Source of the DNA: Toxotes chatareus
Lineage: Eukaryota > Chordata > Actinopteri > Toxotidae
NCBI GenBank assembly: GCA_016801885.1
Contig: CM028891.1
Location: 13,127,517-13,191,516 of the forward strand
Direction: 5' to 3'
DNA: 64,000 nucleotides
Positions 27,801-42,800 of this stretch are shown here, one piece after another. Within the stretch, counting starts at the first letter, position 1. Each line of letters opens with the position of its first letter. The position numbers and the translations under genes were made by a program. Below the pieces are notes generated by a model, which saw only the letters and a list, made by a program, of their open reading frames with translations, was not told the DNA's origin and did no database searches.

Positions 27801-30800
27801 TTTCAGGAAAAGACAGAAATCAGCACTTGTATTTCTGTCTACACTGCTAATCTGAACCTCGGGGGATGTTTGTGTTGTAGTGCTTTGACTCGGAAAGATG
27901 TGACTAATTGTTGGCAAAACAAATCTCCGGTGTAATGGAGCGATCATGACAGGCAGGACGCACACTTGATGCCTCCCTCTGGAGGGAGAGTCACCGTTCA
28001 TTTCAGAGGGAAACCTTGTTATCATTGAATTTTAGAGGCTTTGCTGTGAAAAGAAACGTGTTTCGTTCATGCACACAGCCTCTCCTCTACAAACTCTACT
28101 CTGCACTAGCGGTTGATCGATATGGTTTTTTTTTCAGGCCTGACACGGATACCGATTATTAGTAATCAAGGAGACCGATAAATATGCATTTGAAGTAAAA
28201 ATGAAAATGAAAAATTTTAGAAAAACACAAACTCCAACACAAACCTTTGTTGAAATGCCTTTAAACATATGTTTAATTTGAAGAAAACTTTTCAACATTA
28301 TCTTAAAAGTGCATGAAGTTACCAGCATTTCTTATAAAGTTAAATAATTTTTTTTGTACACAAAAATGCTTTACATTGGATTCAATAATAATGATAATGT
28401 CAAGTCTTAACTTGTCTCACTCACTGATTATCTGAGATTTAGATGCTTCTCACATTTAATCTACTAAAATTCTGCCCTTTATCACCCTGCTCATCGTTTT
28501 ATGATCACTGTTTGAAAGTGGATCTCCTTCGCGGGTGCTGCCTCTCTGTCTACCTGTGTTTAACTTTCTCCTGCAGTCAGCTCTTTAACTTTATGTGTTT
28601 GCTTAATGACAGGCTGCACTTTTGAGAGAGGATGTGTAAGAAGCAAGCTACGGCAGGTTAGAAAAGAACACTTTGCTCTGTATAATAATTTCAGACAGAC
28701 GTCTGGAATTTGCGTGGTCTCCGCTTCATGTGCAGGCTGCGGTGTGTTTCAGGTTTTGATTTGAAGGATGTGCTGTTGGATCACCTGGTATCACACATGC
28801 TGTGCATTTAAATAATTCAATTAATACAGAAATGAAACTGGTAATTTGATTTGTGTGATCTGTAATCTATTAACAAACAAGAGACAGTGAAACTTGTTTG
28901 ACTCATCTCTTGTTCGACAGAAGATCAAACCACAGCAGCCATTTCCTATTAAACAGTTTATTAACTCATTAGTCAAACTGAATGTTTTAGCTTATGTGTT
29001 GCTGCTGCTTCGTTTTAGCATCAGCTGTGGTTGATAACACTCAGCTATGTGTTTCTGAGCCTTGGTTTGTTGGTAGTCTTTGCTCTTGCTCTGAGAGATG
29101 ACCCTGTGCATAATTTGGCTCGTGAGGGGCCATAAAGTGAGACTAGACTGATGGGTCAATGTCAAGCACAACCTCGGGGCGACCAGCCTGCCTCATTATG
29201 CCTCTGGTCCCGGGCAGTTTGTTGACTTTATATATATTTTTTAAATATTTTGGTTGATGAGAATCCTGATTCATTCTAGTGCAGAAACAATTGTTTCCAT
29301 TTAGCAGAAAATTCACAGTTTTAATAACTGATTAATGTTTTTCATCAAGCATTTACTGAGCAAAAGCTGAATATTTTTTTTTATTTTCTTATTCAATCTG
29401 CGGATTAGCTGATTTTTTCTGAATGTTATATCTTTGGGTTTTGGACCGTTTATCAGGCAAGTCAAGCATTACATCGGCCTCTTGGAAATGTTGATGGACA
29501 TTTCTTTCATGATTGTCTGACATTTAATACAATAAACAATCAATGGATTAGTGGGGAAAAAATAATTAACAGATTACATGCTATGCGCATCCAAAACAGC
29601 CCAAATTCAGTCACTGCTTTTCATTAATGTTCAACAAGTTTGTGAACTTTTTCTGTTCTTTTTCTGATTCTAAGTTTAACTGCAACTTTAAATGCAATGC
29701 TAATTCTCTTTGCCTCCTTCCCTGTCTGACCTCTTTGTGTTGACCCAGACAGCTAATTTTTTTTTTTCAGGCGATTTATAATCTTTAAAAAAAGCAGGAA
29801 TGTGGTCCAATTAAAGTTCTTGTGGAAGGGTCAGTTCAATGAACAACGCCTCTGGAAAGAAAAGTTCCTGGTGGTTTTGAGATGGAGGCAGAATCTCACA
29901 GGTGGATGTTTCTAAGCTCGGATATGTAAAAACAAGACTAGATGCTGTACCATGGGGGGGAAATGAGGGTGAATTGACCCTTTAAAGGAAAGGTGAAGTG
30001 TTGTTGTGTTGTGCTGCTCAAATATTGCTGAAAACTTCAGGGGTAAGTTCTTAACAGTATGTGCGAGTGTGTATGTGTGTGTGAAAAAGTGATGGAGTGC
30101 TTCTGCTGGCAAATGTTCCTTATGAATCTTTGCTAATGAAGAGAACAAGACACGCTGAATGGAGGAAAGATTGCGATGTTCTCGCTGATGGTCTGGAGAA
30201 ATGCAGTAAATCACACTGTCTATTTTATTAAGAACATGTTGACTGCTGTTCTAACATTCATCATGTAAAGTTTTGAGCTTTTGAGTTTTTCTTTCCTGTT
30301 ATTTTGAATTGAGCAATAGTTACATCAACCTAATCCATGTTGACCCTGGTGAGTGGATCTGCACAGAGTCAACACTGTTTCCAAACCTGAGAGAGATGGT
30401 CCTCCAGAGTGCTTGGCAGGGTCTGCTGGCACACTGATAAAACAGCTTTCAGTGGGCACAACATTAAGCTCTCTGACACGCAGAGATAGAGAGGCTAAGA
30501 AACCGTAGAGGGATGTGACTTTTTTTTTTTTTATCCTTTTTCGGCTGAAATTATGCATACCACACAAACTCTAGCATGCATAAATGCAATGAAGCACCCC
30601 CTCCTCCTCTGCTTGCCAGTCATGTGTAGCAGTCTCCTGTCAGCAACACAAAGTCAGGTGGGAACCAAGAGCGAAAGGAGTGGGGGGCAGACAGCACCTT
30701 TATTCTGAGGTTTTATGACCTCCTAAACGTCCTTGAAAGGTTTTAGGTGGAACCAAATTACAGTCCCTCTGGTGTTTGTGAATCAGAGGTGTTGACAGGC

Positions 30801-33800
30801 GTGAGTCCAGCCAACAAGGCTGCTCGACAGAGTCAGGGTGAAGGTATGCGGGGGGCTTTCAGAGGCACTGAGAGAAAAGTGGAGGGGAAAGATTTCCTTT
30901 CACACAAAAACTGAGGAACAGTTTTTCATTGAGGACAAGCCTTGTCCTGCTGGGGGATTATTTTAGGTGTCCCTCAGCGGTCTGCCCTCACTGCCCTCCC
31001 AAGCGTTTGACAAAAGACCCTGAGTTTCCCCTGGATAATAAGATATTCTGCTGTCCCTGAATCAGAGAGGTGGTATACACAAGAGAAATGCAGGTGCATG
31101 TGCTCCTTTAAAGGGTGACTCATCGTGGCCGTTCACAGAGGAACATTCTGGGAAAAGAGCAGCCATTTATTCAAGGCCCCTATGTTGTGGTCATGGTGTA
31201 TTTTAAAGCATCCACTGTTTGCCAGCTTTCTACCATAGATTGAGCAACTAACAAAGATCCTTTAAAGGTTGGAAAAAGATGTTTATGTGTTAGTGGAATG
31301 GTATGTGTAGGTTACTGCTGCCTACAGGATGTTTGCCTGGGCTTATTTGGCTGCATGTATGTGACTAAGAAGACAAATGACCATTAGGGATAGAGCGAGT
31401 GTCAGTAAGTATTAAATGTGCGTGAGAATGAGACAGTAAGTGAGTAGTTGGCAAAGGAGCTGCCTTATCTGCGGGTAACTTAAAGCTACCCTGAGAAATG
31501 TTAGCGGTTTTTAGACCTGTCGCTTTTTTTTTTTAATGAAATTCAAACTGCCATTCAAAAACATGGAGAAAAAAAATGTATAAATTCAATTTATAAAATC
31601 ATATGTTCAAATTCAGAGTTCTCAGTGCACAGGTGCAACAGGCCGTGCCGTGTACTCCGACGGGGAGAGTTTCTAAAATGCTCTCTCTGTCTATTTGCTG
31701 ACTTTGTGAAAAGCAATGATGTGTGAAGTGAAATGAAGAGAACACGTTCAAACTGAATTTTGCCTGGCAATAGCGATTTGCATGTTGTGGCAGAAAGTGG
31801 GCTAGACGGGCAATACGAGCACGGGCAGGGGTCTAAAAAGGCAGGGAGTTTTTTAATTGCACTTATAGTCTTAAGTTGATGATTTTTTGATTTTGTGGAT
31901 GTGGAAATTTAGGTCTGAGTCCATAACCACACACAGATTTCTGGCCTGGTTTGTGCTTTTTACACATTAATGATTGAAAGGGAACACTAACTTTTAATCG
32001 TTCCTCTCTGGCTCCAAAAGCAATTAGTTGCAAATTGCGAAGCACTCATCCCCGTCTTCTTTCATACTCTTTGCTGTGCCTTCTGCTCTGTTAAAATCTT
32101 CCCTTGTACATCAACACCCTCCTCTATGTGCAGATTAGCCTCTTTGTTTCTTACTTTGCAGATGCTTGTTATAAAGCAAATCTGTCAGCTTCCACTTTGG
32201 GTGAATTAGCATCTTAAGCTCCTCACCGACCCTCTTCTCCCCTTCTGAGAGCTACTGGTCAGACGCCCAGAAAGAGGAGGAGGAGAGAGGACGACAAGGA
32301 GAACGAAATGTGAGCGTGAGAGAAAAGAGAAGGCAAATGAGCTCTGCTTTTTAAACCCAGTGACCTCTGTCTCATAAAAAAGAAGCACCATAGAGCAATA
32401 GTAGAGGAATCAGCAGTTTTCTCTGTCCTAAAGCCAAAATAATTTGCATAGCTGCAAGAGCGTGCAAACAGTTTGTAAAAATTGTGTTTGGTGGACTCCT
32501 ATGAAAATAAAGTTTATTACTAATTGTCTTTAACCGGATAATCCTATTAGGTTCATGGGGAACAGGAGCTTATTCAAGCATGCTGAGCATTAGCCCGAAG
32601 GCAGGGAAACAAGTCTGCGGTCCATCACAGGATGAACAGACCTTCTCTGCCTCCTCTCCTTCATTTAGCTTCTCTAATCCAGGTGTTTTGGGGAAACCCA
32701 TGTAAGCAAATGGAAAACATGAGTTCTTTGCCAAGTTTAAAGTTTGTCATAGATATTCGATTGCACTGAAATGGAAAGTGAGGTAGAAGGAATTAGATGT
32801 GTTCAGTACATTAACATCGAATCCTCAGCCTGAACTGTGTGTTCTGAATGATTCATGTTGTTGAATGAACCTGTCGCCTCCAATTTCTTCATTGATGGCT
32901 GAAAGTGGCACCGTCAGGTCGGCCATGATAAACAGTATGTTTTCCTGGTAAAAAGTGAACAGACTGTGAAACGATGTGATGACTGTGTTGCGGGAACAGC
33001 TATTAACCTTATAAATGATGCTTTTTTTGGCCTAGTTTTGTACTGAAGTAAAAGAAGCAAGGTTTGAACCTGCGAGTGTGCACTGTGGAGTTTTCTTTTA
33101 CGCAAACAAAAGTTGTGTTTCCAATCACTGTTACTTACCAGAGCCCACTGTGTGTATCCTTGAGATTTAACAAAACATATAAAACAGATTTAATGCATTA
33201 CCTAGTGAGTTCACAGTATTAAGAACAGGAGGAGACTAATATCCATTCATAGAAGGGAAAAAAGAGTCTTGATGGCAGCTATTTTTTGTGACTCATTTAA
33301 GTTCAGGAGACCGTTTCTTATAATGACGCAGCACATTTCACTCCTGATCCAGCCGTCTGTCTCAGGCTCGGTTAATCAAGTCGGTGTTTACATTAGCACA
33401 GTACCTTTTCTCACCTGTCGCCAACATCTCATTGCAGACTCTGGGATGGGGATGATTGGGTGTGACTATGGCCCACTGGTCTGTGTGATGGCTGCTGAGT
33501 CATTCCTAATGTGCATCTGTTACAGGCACAGAGAGGTTTCTCTCCAAAGCAATGAGAAAAGTCCGCAGAGACAGTGAATTATTAGGGAGCGGCACAAGAT
33601 TAATGGCCTGAGCAGTGCCCGCCTCTGTGATTTGACTATTGTTTTAGTGAAAGTAAGAATATTGTGCCATGTAATTGTTGTGCGTGCACAACTCACAAAT
33701 TCGCAATAGAAATCAACAGGTTTTCCTTTCACTTTGACTAATGCAGGGTTCGAAGCTGATTTGGGTAGAAAAATTAAATTAGGCTTGTTGGATTGTTGCA

Positions 33801-36800
33801 CCAGTTATAGTACATTTGTGGTGTCCCACTGTACATTGATTGATATGAAATTACAACTTTAAGGAGATTTAGCTTTGGACCATGCACTGCCGTTTTTTTG
33901 TTATTCACACTTTCTTTTCCTGTTCTCTCAGGGCTCTCCTACTCATACTTGGAAGGGCAGGCAGGAGACGAAGATGCAGCAGTGGACGTGAAGCTGTACA
34001 GTCACCGGTGGAGGAGATGGGTTCCCCCAAAACCTCGTAACATGGACAGTAACAGGGCCAGTCAGGAGCAGGAACAGGAGCCTGAGCAGGGAGACCCTGA
34101 AGGGTTCCCAGGACTGCTGTCAGCAGAGGAAAGAGACAACAGCTCCCAGATTGAGGTACGTGATTATTCACACTGAGGTATGTCGCCATTTATATGTGAC
34201 AGTTCTTGGGACCAGAATTTATTGCTACTCCTCTACACACAGATTTTTTAAGTTGTAGTCTACTGATTTTTGCACAAGAAGACCAGTTCAGTCATCATGA
34301 GCACAGATGAAAACATTTGGATAATGTGACTTTGGCGAATCTTCCAAAAAGTCTTTAAAAATAACCCTGATAATATCATAAGGATTATCTTTACTGAGGC
34401 TTAGAGGCTACAAACTTTGAGAGGGTTTCATGAAAGACTCTGTCAAGTTGCATCGGAAGTGTGGCATCCAGGATTTTTGCAAATCTGCACTGACATTTTT
34501 TTACGCGTTTCTTGCAAGTTCCCCAAATTTATGGAAATGCAATACTGTAGTAAATCTCCCTGTTATTTGCATAATATGGCAACGTTAACACCTGGTTCTG
34601 TTCAGACATGGATGCTTGAAATTAGTCAATTTAGTCCTTTTTTCAGTGTAATTAAGCCCAGATGTTATGGATATAGTCATACTTCCAATGTATTTGTCCC
34701 ATTCTGACAGGTGGACCAAAGCTAAAAAGAGAGTGAGGAAGATGTAAATCAAACACAGTCTGTACAAAATTCTTTGTAATGACCCAGAATACATGAGAAC
34801 TGTGTGGGTGTCAGGGGCTTTTAAAGTATTTGTTGTATTTTATGTTCCACTGAAAGTCATGACTCATGTCTCAGTCAAAACTTTCAATGTGCAATTTGCA
34901 ACAGGACCGCTGCAACTGCAATTGCAAAAAATTTTTTTCACTTGACAAAACAATCTAGCCTCAAGGTCCATTTAGTAGCTGCTCTTGAACTTTGGATGTC
35001 TGCTCTGTTGTTGTGAAAATGATGTAGATGTTCACATTTTTCAGCTTATTTTCCTGAGCATTTCAGGAACTTCTCATCCATTTGGCTTAAAAACTGAGTT
35101 TTGGAGTTCTTTCCTGTTCTTGGCCTTGTTTTTATGCTCAGTGGTTTTAGTAGATCATCGTCTCTAATCATTCTTTCAACTGGAATTACAGTGATAGAGG
35201 GACGTGAATACAAAGTGCACTGCTAAGTTTTATTTTATATAATACAGTATAAAGGTTATTTCATGCTATGTTATATTTTGATTGACCAAGTGGAAGCATT
35301 AAGATGAAATGGAGGCAGGTGATTGGGGTTGATAATCAGAATCGCAGAGTTTGCCATCTTCATCCAGGAGCTCAAATTTTGACCAGCTTTATTGTGACAG
35401 TTCAGATCAGCCCAGCTCAACAACATGGATCACACAGTAAACCCTCTGCTCCTGCTCCAGTAAAGAATCCAGCTAATATAAAGAGAATGATTTCTCTGTT
35501 GAGCCGTACCCAAAAATACTCCTTGGTTACTTCCCTGGAGCAGTTATAAATCTCCTTAGAAGAGTGGATGTTTAGTAATGAAAAAGAAGACTAGGAGGGG
35601 CCTTTGAGAATTAATATTTTATATCAAATTAAGCTCAGCCCTCAGGTGTTCATCTACCTTCTGTGTGGGACTGGATCCCCTTAAATGTGACCTTGGAGAG
35701 ACCAGAACAGGAAATTAACCTGGCCTCCTACAGCTCCAAGGGGTTAGTGGACCTGCTGGAGATTAATGCTCGGGGTTCGGCCTTTGTTTGTATCTATGTA
35801 AATGAAAGGCATCACCCGTTTCCCTTGTTATGGCACCTCGGCTGGTGCACAGCATCGAGGCGTTTAGTCAGAATGATGGCGACGGCCAGAACTTAGACAG
35901 CTCATTAAGTTTTCCTGTGGCTTCTAATCATCTCGGGTTCACAGCCCGGCGTCTCTCAGAGAGGAGGGAGGGAGCTTTGATCGTCAGCTGTAAACATTCA
36001 CACACACTTTCATGCTTCACGTACACATTTATGTATGGACACAAGTGTAAACACACTCATACCCATGCATGATCAAATTCGTACCACTTCAGATCCAACC
36101 ACACTTGGTGAGATGCGTGCTCACATACCGTCAAACAAACACGCACTAACACGAACATGTCCTCCCTTGTTTTTGTTCTCCGACACTCATTTGTTGTTGC
36201 CGAATGGAAAAGCAGTCCACAGCGCACCCTGTCATTCCTCCTGTCATTTCGCAACACACACACAAAACACACACTTGTCTGCCTCCGACACTTTGTTGAC
36301 ATGAGAAAAACCTTCATTTTCAGAGCGTAAGAAGAAACACTGTCTTCTCTTAGAACAGGACTCTTAGAGTCAAAATCTGCCCTTACACACTCTCACAAAG
36401 CCGTATATCATCAGTCTGTGAAGGTAAACACATTCCAAGAGTTATCTGGTGTCATAATTTATTTTATGGCACACCTGCTTCCCATCAACCTGCTCTGTCT
36501 GCGCTAGCTAGTGATTTGCAACCAAATTTCCTGCCCAGAAAAATTAGAATCTCATAATTGCAGTCTGTCCTGTGCGCAGTAGCAGTGCGCTGTAGTCTGT
36601 TGCAGTTACTTCCCATGTTGCAGCAGGTTTCGCCAGTGATCTAGAACAAGGAAAACACACAACTATGTATAGAGATGCAATCACAAATAGGAGCATTTTT
36701 TAATAATGCTAAGCTGTTTTAAGGTGGATTAAGCTCATCTTAGTTGTGCTTGGTTGAATCTCTGTCTCCACTTTACTGAAGAAAACTCTCTCTTTCCTCC

Positions 36801-39800
36801 ATTGTCTTTGCTTTGAGGTCAGCCTGTAGTTGGCTTAACTGGTGCTTCAACAGTAATAATCTCCAACAATAGATTCATCTCACCTCGACAGGCAGGTTTG
36901 TAACAATGGCCTTTAACGACAGACTGTCTGACGCCCTGAATGACTGTGACTCACTGTATCTCTTTTCCTGGATCATTAACCAAGATTAAAAAGACTCTCA
37001 AGCTGAAGGTGCTTTCAGGTCACTGGAAGGTAGAATAGGGCTGGAACAAACTGGGAACAAGTCAGTGTCGCTGAATTCCAGTCAGGTCCCATCCCTGCCT
37101 CTTTTATTCAGCAAGGTGAAGTCTGAGCTAGTCCGGACATGCTGTCAGTAATGGCTTGTGGCAGTTAAACGCTTGTGTTTTTGTTGTGTGTTATCTTCCA
37201 TACTGATGAATCATTCTGCTGCCGGACTGGATTATATCAATATCAATTGTCGCATCAAAAACCGCAGCTCCTTATTCGTTTTGATGAAACCACTATGTTG
37301 GCACATCTGAGGTATGGATGCAGAGGGCTCTGGAAAAAAAAACTGAAAGGCTGGGTTGTCGGGCAAAACTGCTGAACCTGGTTGAACTTTTGCCACAACA
37401 CTCTGTATTAGCCTCTCAAATACGTGCAAGCACACATTTCTGGTGGATTACTTCATAAATTAAGTGGCGTATTACCACTGTTTACCCTGTGATCATTGAA
37501 ATGGTAGATGAATAGTAAAATCATGTCTTGTAGTATTATAAAGATCAGTTTCTTGGTGTCTTATAACCATTTAAATTTACGGTGGTATCACTTGAACTGG
37601 ACTTCCTGGATTACATTTCATCTTTCATCACTGGTACTCCCACACCAAGTGCTATTTTCCATGTCAACACCCACCAAGTGAGCCAACATGGGGCTGTGTT
37701 TTCAGGTTTGAGAAGCTCTACTTTAAAGGTTGTGTAGAGCTGACAGGTGGCGACATTTCAAGTCTTTATGAGGAGTATAAACAAACCGCATGGACACACA
37801 TGTAGAGGACATATGGCAGCGACTCGCATGATAAATTGCACAGACTAGTCCTTTTTCAAATCCTGTATCATATTGCAGCACTGCGAGTGAAGCCAAGAGA
37901 GACATATAACTCCTCATGTCCCCTGTGAAATAACGTGTACATTTGATGGTGTCATTTTCATGCCTGGCTGTTCATATTTACACTAAAGTACATCCTGTTC
38001 TGATACTTAAACCAATGTCAGACATGTCAGTTCGCCAATAAAAGCACACACTATACTGGTGTATGTGTGGGGGGTCTGTCCATCCCGCTGCTGCTGTTGT
38101 ATTTGCATAGCTCACTGTGATGTGTAGTAAAAAAAAGGGTGTGGTTTATGGTGGATACTTGTTGTTGGATATGTGGAGATGTCTGGGACTTTACAGCTCT
38201 TTGGGGGTAACATTCACTGTTTACTTGTGGATTTCTTAAGGGAGAGAATTCACACAGCGAAGCGGCAAGCTGCTCGCCTTGCTAAGTTTCATTACTTCAC
38301 TTGATTCCCAGTGCTACTTTTACACTAACCACACTCCATGTTTAAAACCTGCGGTGAATGCAAATTAGCACCCCCCCCTCCCACATTTGTTTTTTGTCTC
38401 AGTTTGTCAAGTTTGTTAAAAGATTCCCAGAAGTGTTTGGAAAGACATGTTTACTGCCTTTTTGTTGTTCAGTGTTTAAACTCTGTAGGGCTGGATCTTC
38501 TCAGGCAGCTACTGCAGCTCAGAGCTGCTCGACACATGAACTCATGGTTGTTTAAATTTCAGTCCAGTCTGTTCGGCTTTCAACTTTCTGCCTGAGCATC
38601 AGCCAACATGTTGGTTTGCAGTCGTTTGTTCAGTTGAACCAAAACATCAAAGGTAGTGACCTTGTGAATAAATTGTGCTCTGTGTACCTCTGCGTCAGGT
38701 CTATTTCCATCAGGTTTCTCTTTTTTTAAGCCGGAGTTGTGCCCGACGGGTTTTGGTATGTTTTCCACAGATCTGTTCCAGATCGGGTCCAACATTTTGG
38801 ATTTCGTGAAGGACTTATAGTTTATACTGGAGTATCCACACCTGTTAAAAGGAATCAGAAATAGTCTGGTGCAGCTCTGCCCAGTATGTGGGTTCACATT
38901 GCTGAGTTTCACCACCGAATGCCATAGAGCTGCTACAACTGGCAGGCAATGGAGTGGAGCAATGAATTATGGATCACAGACATTATCAGCTGATGAGGAG
39001 CTGCACACATCAGCGCTGGCGTCTTTTTACTTTAGACTGTAGTCTGATTTAGCTGTGTATACAACTCTGTGTGTGTGTGCGCACATCCACGTCTGTATGT
39101 GCAGTATGTGTCTTAGGAAAAAGAAGGCTGACTGACAAGCAGCTTTATCCCAACATATTAAAACATTTATTGAAAGCTCAAGCGCGTCCTTGTGCATACA
39201 TGAAATTTTATTTTTCTCCGGAGCTGAGACATGGTTGCAGTTGAAGGGATTTCAGTTTCTTTGTGCTTTTCCTTTATTTTTTCTGACAAACATCAGTGAG
39301 TCACAGCCACGGCTACCTCATCAGCAGCAGCAGCTTTAAGATAGATTTCAAAACATCTTATTTTCTGAGCAATACATTGCTTTCATTCAGGGTCTCTCTT
39401 GTATTAAGGAGGGATTCAGATGTGACAACATTTTGGCCCAAGGTATTCAGGTCTCAGTATTATGCAATATTGATGTGGTGGGCAGCTCGAGTAAATGCCT
39501 CAGACAGAGATGAGAGCAAACGTGGAATGGGTATCCTACACCGAATAAATCTTTTCTACGGTTTGTTTTTGTTATATAGAGACAGAAAATGACCCATTAT
39601 CAACAGCAATTTTTGTTTTCTCCTTCCCCACTTAGAGTATTTCAGTTTACGAAGGACAGATGCAGATAGGGCAGGGGTTCCCTGCTGCAGCTGAGTGGCG
39701 AGGCTACAGTCTCACTCCGCTCTCACTCGTACATCATGTGGCAATCTATCTTCCATTAATGTCCTCTGAGCTTTTCAGTGCAGCTCAGGCATCTACCCTT

Positions 39801-42800
39801 CTGCAGAGTCTGTGAGGGTCAATTGGAACTTAACACACTAGAGTTGTGTGTGTGTCCCATATGGAATAAGAATATAACTGACATACTTTTACAAGGCAGT
39901 GTGTATTCAAAATGTACTTAAAATACATAGCTTTTTGGGGTTTTTCTTAAGTAGATTTTAAATGTATGTGTTTGTAGTAGCAATCTTATTTGAAATGTGA
40001 GTATAGTCCAGGTATTTTAGGAAGGATGATATTTTTTTTTTTTTAATATATTACACATCACAAATGTACTGGTAACTATAAATGTGTTGAAAATCTATTT
40101 TAAATGCACTGCAAAAATGTACTTACATTTTCAGTTTTGTTTCTGTAGATTTAGTTTCAAATTCAAAGATTTTTTCTGGGAAACGCTTGTACAACATGTT
40201 ACAATTACGTGGTCATCTTCTTGGGCCAATAATTCACAAGTTCGCACATCGATATCAGTATTGAGTACCTCTCCTCACCTGCTGGTTTGCGGTGCCTGAT
40301 TTAAAGGAACACTGCCTCACTCTCACAACCTCCCACCAAAACTCTGGTTTGTATTTTTGTGAGTGTGAGACTGCAGTCATGCTCCCTTTGCTCTGTTTGC
40401 TGTGCTCTTGAAAAGCTCTCACAGCTTCATGTCCATCTACACCCAGCTGGACGATGGCACCCTGCCCATCTTCCCCTTCCCCTTAAGGGGAAGAACCGCC
40501 AGCTGGCCCCCTCTAACCTCTGAGGAGCCTGTATGTCCCTCGATCCTTCTCCACAAGACCAAAAACATCTTGTGCTGATTAGCAGGAAACTTTACAGCCT
40601 TGAATTTGTGTCTACACCTTTTACAAGTCCCCTTGTTTTCTATTCTGAAAGAAATGTGCTGACTAAGGCTGCCTGGAGGGGCATTTTCTGCCTGACACGA
40701 TTTGTCTTATTTTAAGCTGTGATGAAAGGCTTTTGGCAATGTTTGTTTAAATCTACAAATTAATCAAAAGTAACACCACCTACATGGCTGAACTCCATTT
40801 GGAATTTCGATATTAATCTGTCCCTCAGAGGCTTTGCTAAGCCTGAAACATTATCTCTCTGTCTTATATCCTAGGCTGGGTATTGAGTAGAGGTATTAGA
40901 TTATAACTCTCCGAAGAAAATATGAATCCTTGAAGCAAAACGAACTGAGCAGAGAAGGATTGTGCTTTAATTAATGTTTGTCTCATGGCCTTTTGACAAC
41001 CGAAGCGCAGTAGCTCAGAATAATACCACTAATATATCAAAGTATCCACAGAGCTGTGTGAGTTCCTATTAGCGAGATCACAGTCAGATGTAATGTACAC
41101 TTCCCCGACTCCCCACGCAGCAAAACATTAACTTTAACAATGTTTTAGATAAAAGCCACAGCTGTGAGGTGTCTCGTTAGACGCAGAGGGAGACGAGCAA
41201 CAGGAAGCCCACGACACAAGCATTTTTCCTAATTCTGTACCGGAAACATAAAAGCAGGCTGGCTTGTCCCACGTGGCTTATAAAAGTCCACGAATGTTTC
41301 TGTTGTAAAAAAACAATGCCTGACTTTGCAGTCTGGCCGAGGCTTTTTCAGAGTGGAAGAAGTTGATTGGCTTCTTGTATTTTTTTATTTTTTTTAATTT
41401 GATTAGGAGACATTAAAACCACTTCCTGTCCTGATTGTGCTCTAATGAAAACTATAGAGTTGAATGAAAGGACAGAGAGAATGCACACACAGCATACTGG
41501 AAATGACTGTATTGTCATTTAACCTGATTTAGCAGGTAATTTGTTCTGCAGTAAAATTAGAAATACTCCTGTTACTGATTTTTCCATACTGCATTCATAA
41601 GTTTTCTGTTTGTGCAGAGCTTTAAATTGGTTTTAAGAAATTGCAGCTTACAGTCTATTAGGTAGCTTTGAATTTGATTTTGGCTTAGAGCAGCTTAGTG
41701 GAACAATGAGCTGCAGGATGTCTCTTCATGAATATTTGTTTATGTTCTTTACACTGTATACAGTACAATAAAGCAACACACTCCAACAGTGTAATTAACA
41801 GTGCAACACAGCAATATCCAATATCCCTTAAACTATATTGTGTTCTTCTGAATAACCACACTTCTTCACAGTCTTTATATTGAAAGCAGCATGCAGACTT
41901 GCTCACAGGATATTTTGATGTTTCGTCTTTTTATAGGAGGATACAGATCACAACTACTACACATCAAAAACATATGGGCCGTCAGATCCAATGAGCAAGG
42001 ACTTGTGGGTAAATATCGACCAGATGGACAAGGAAAAAGTGAAGATCCACGGCATTCTGTCCAACACGCACAGACAAGCGGCGGTAAGTCAACAAATGAC
42101 ATTAGATAGGATTTACTATGTGCTGTAAGAGCTGAGTATTTACATTGTAAGGTGGCAACTTGGTTTGGACTCTGTATGTTCGCAAATTTAAAGATTCCCT
42201 CCTTTATGATTAATAGATGTTGTTTTTCCGGAAAATGTTCAATAACCCAACAAAACATGTTAAAATTACATCTAGTTGGGCGACCAGATAGCCCTGTGTT
42301 CCAGGTGCATGCCACATGTGTGTAATGCCCTGAGCAGCCATTTACTGCATGTCACTCCACTGCTCTCTCTTTCCCCACATTTCCTGTCTCTTTATTCACT
42401 TCAACTAAAAGAGAAAGCCACAAACACGTCCTCTCACAAACACATACACTGTGGCTCCAATCAGATCAGTGAAAATCTTCCTGGTGCTCACCAGCTGGCC
42501 AGTGTAGCCATGATGTGGGCTCAGAGATTAAAAGAGAAAATAAAAACCAATAGCAACAATAACACAAGGAAAAACAGTGAAGTATTGAAGTGGCAGTTTA
42601 AAAGCTTCTCTGCAGTGATGTTTAAAATCTCCCCTCCCTCCACCTCAGCACAAGCAGGTGACTCATGTGAGGTGCATACTGATGAAGTCACACAAGGCAG
42701 CAGACTGACTGGAGCGACAGAGCAGCATGGCAGCAGGGCAGTCGCAGACTTACCCAGGGTGAACAATAGCTGGCGAGGAGATAGAATAGAGTCCCGCATT

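Larger units (their letters stand above)
3860..33931 (+). other. plxdc2: plxdc2 intron 1 (about 30 kb)
   Basis: It starts GTAAGA and ends CTCTCAG. No coding exon of the family is expected between the signal-peptide exon and exon 2, and I see none. The content is mainly unique-looking AT-rich sequence with microsatellites (4893, 11129, 25290), palindromes (8902, 10204), a fold-back (12391), several mobile-element remnants (15412, 15784, 18840, 19040, 21520, 25631, 28105, 29281, 29823) and two candidate conserved non-coding stretches (12030, 17505). In 3860-8900, 22000-25600, 26000-28100 and 30000-33931 I see nothing beyond simple repeats. Large first introns in developmental receptor genes often hold enhancers; this is inference here. 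Confidence 0.9.

Noticed and set aside
27642..28025. 127-codon minus-strand open frame
   Set aside because: No recognisable features. Glu/Lys-rich end comes from a CT-rich tract on the plus strand.
33055..33085. GGTTTGAACC, like a tRNA T-arm
   Set aside because: No acceptor, D-arm or anticodon arm can be placed around it. The B-box word alone is not evidence of a tRNA.
35663..35896. Protein-like open frame (RPEQEINLASYSSKGLVDLL)
   Set aside because: Composition looks more protein-like than most, but no family is recognised, it fits no plxdc2 exon, and clear splice signals in matching phase are absent.
41875..42315. 146-codon minus-strand open frame across exon 3
   Set aside because: It is the antisense shadow of plxdc2 exon 3 plus flanking intron. 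The plus-strand peptide is clearly conserved.
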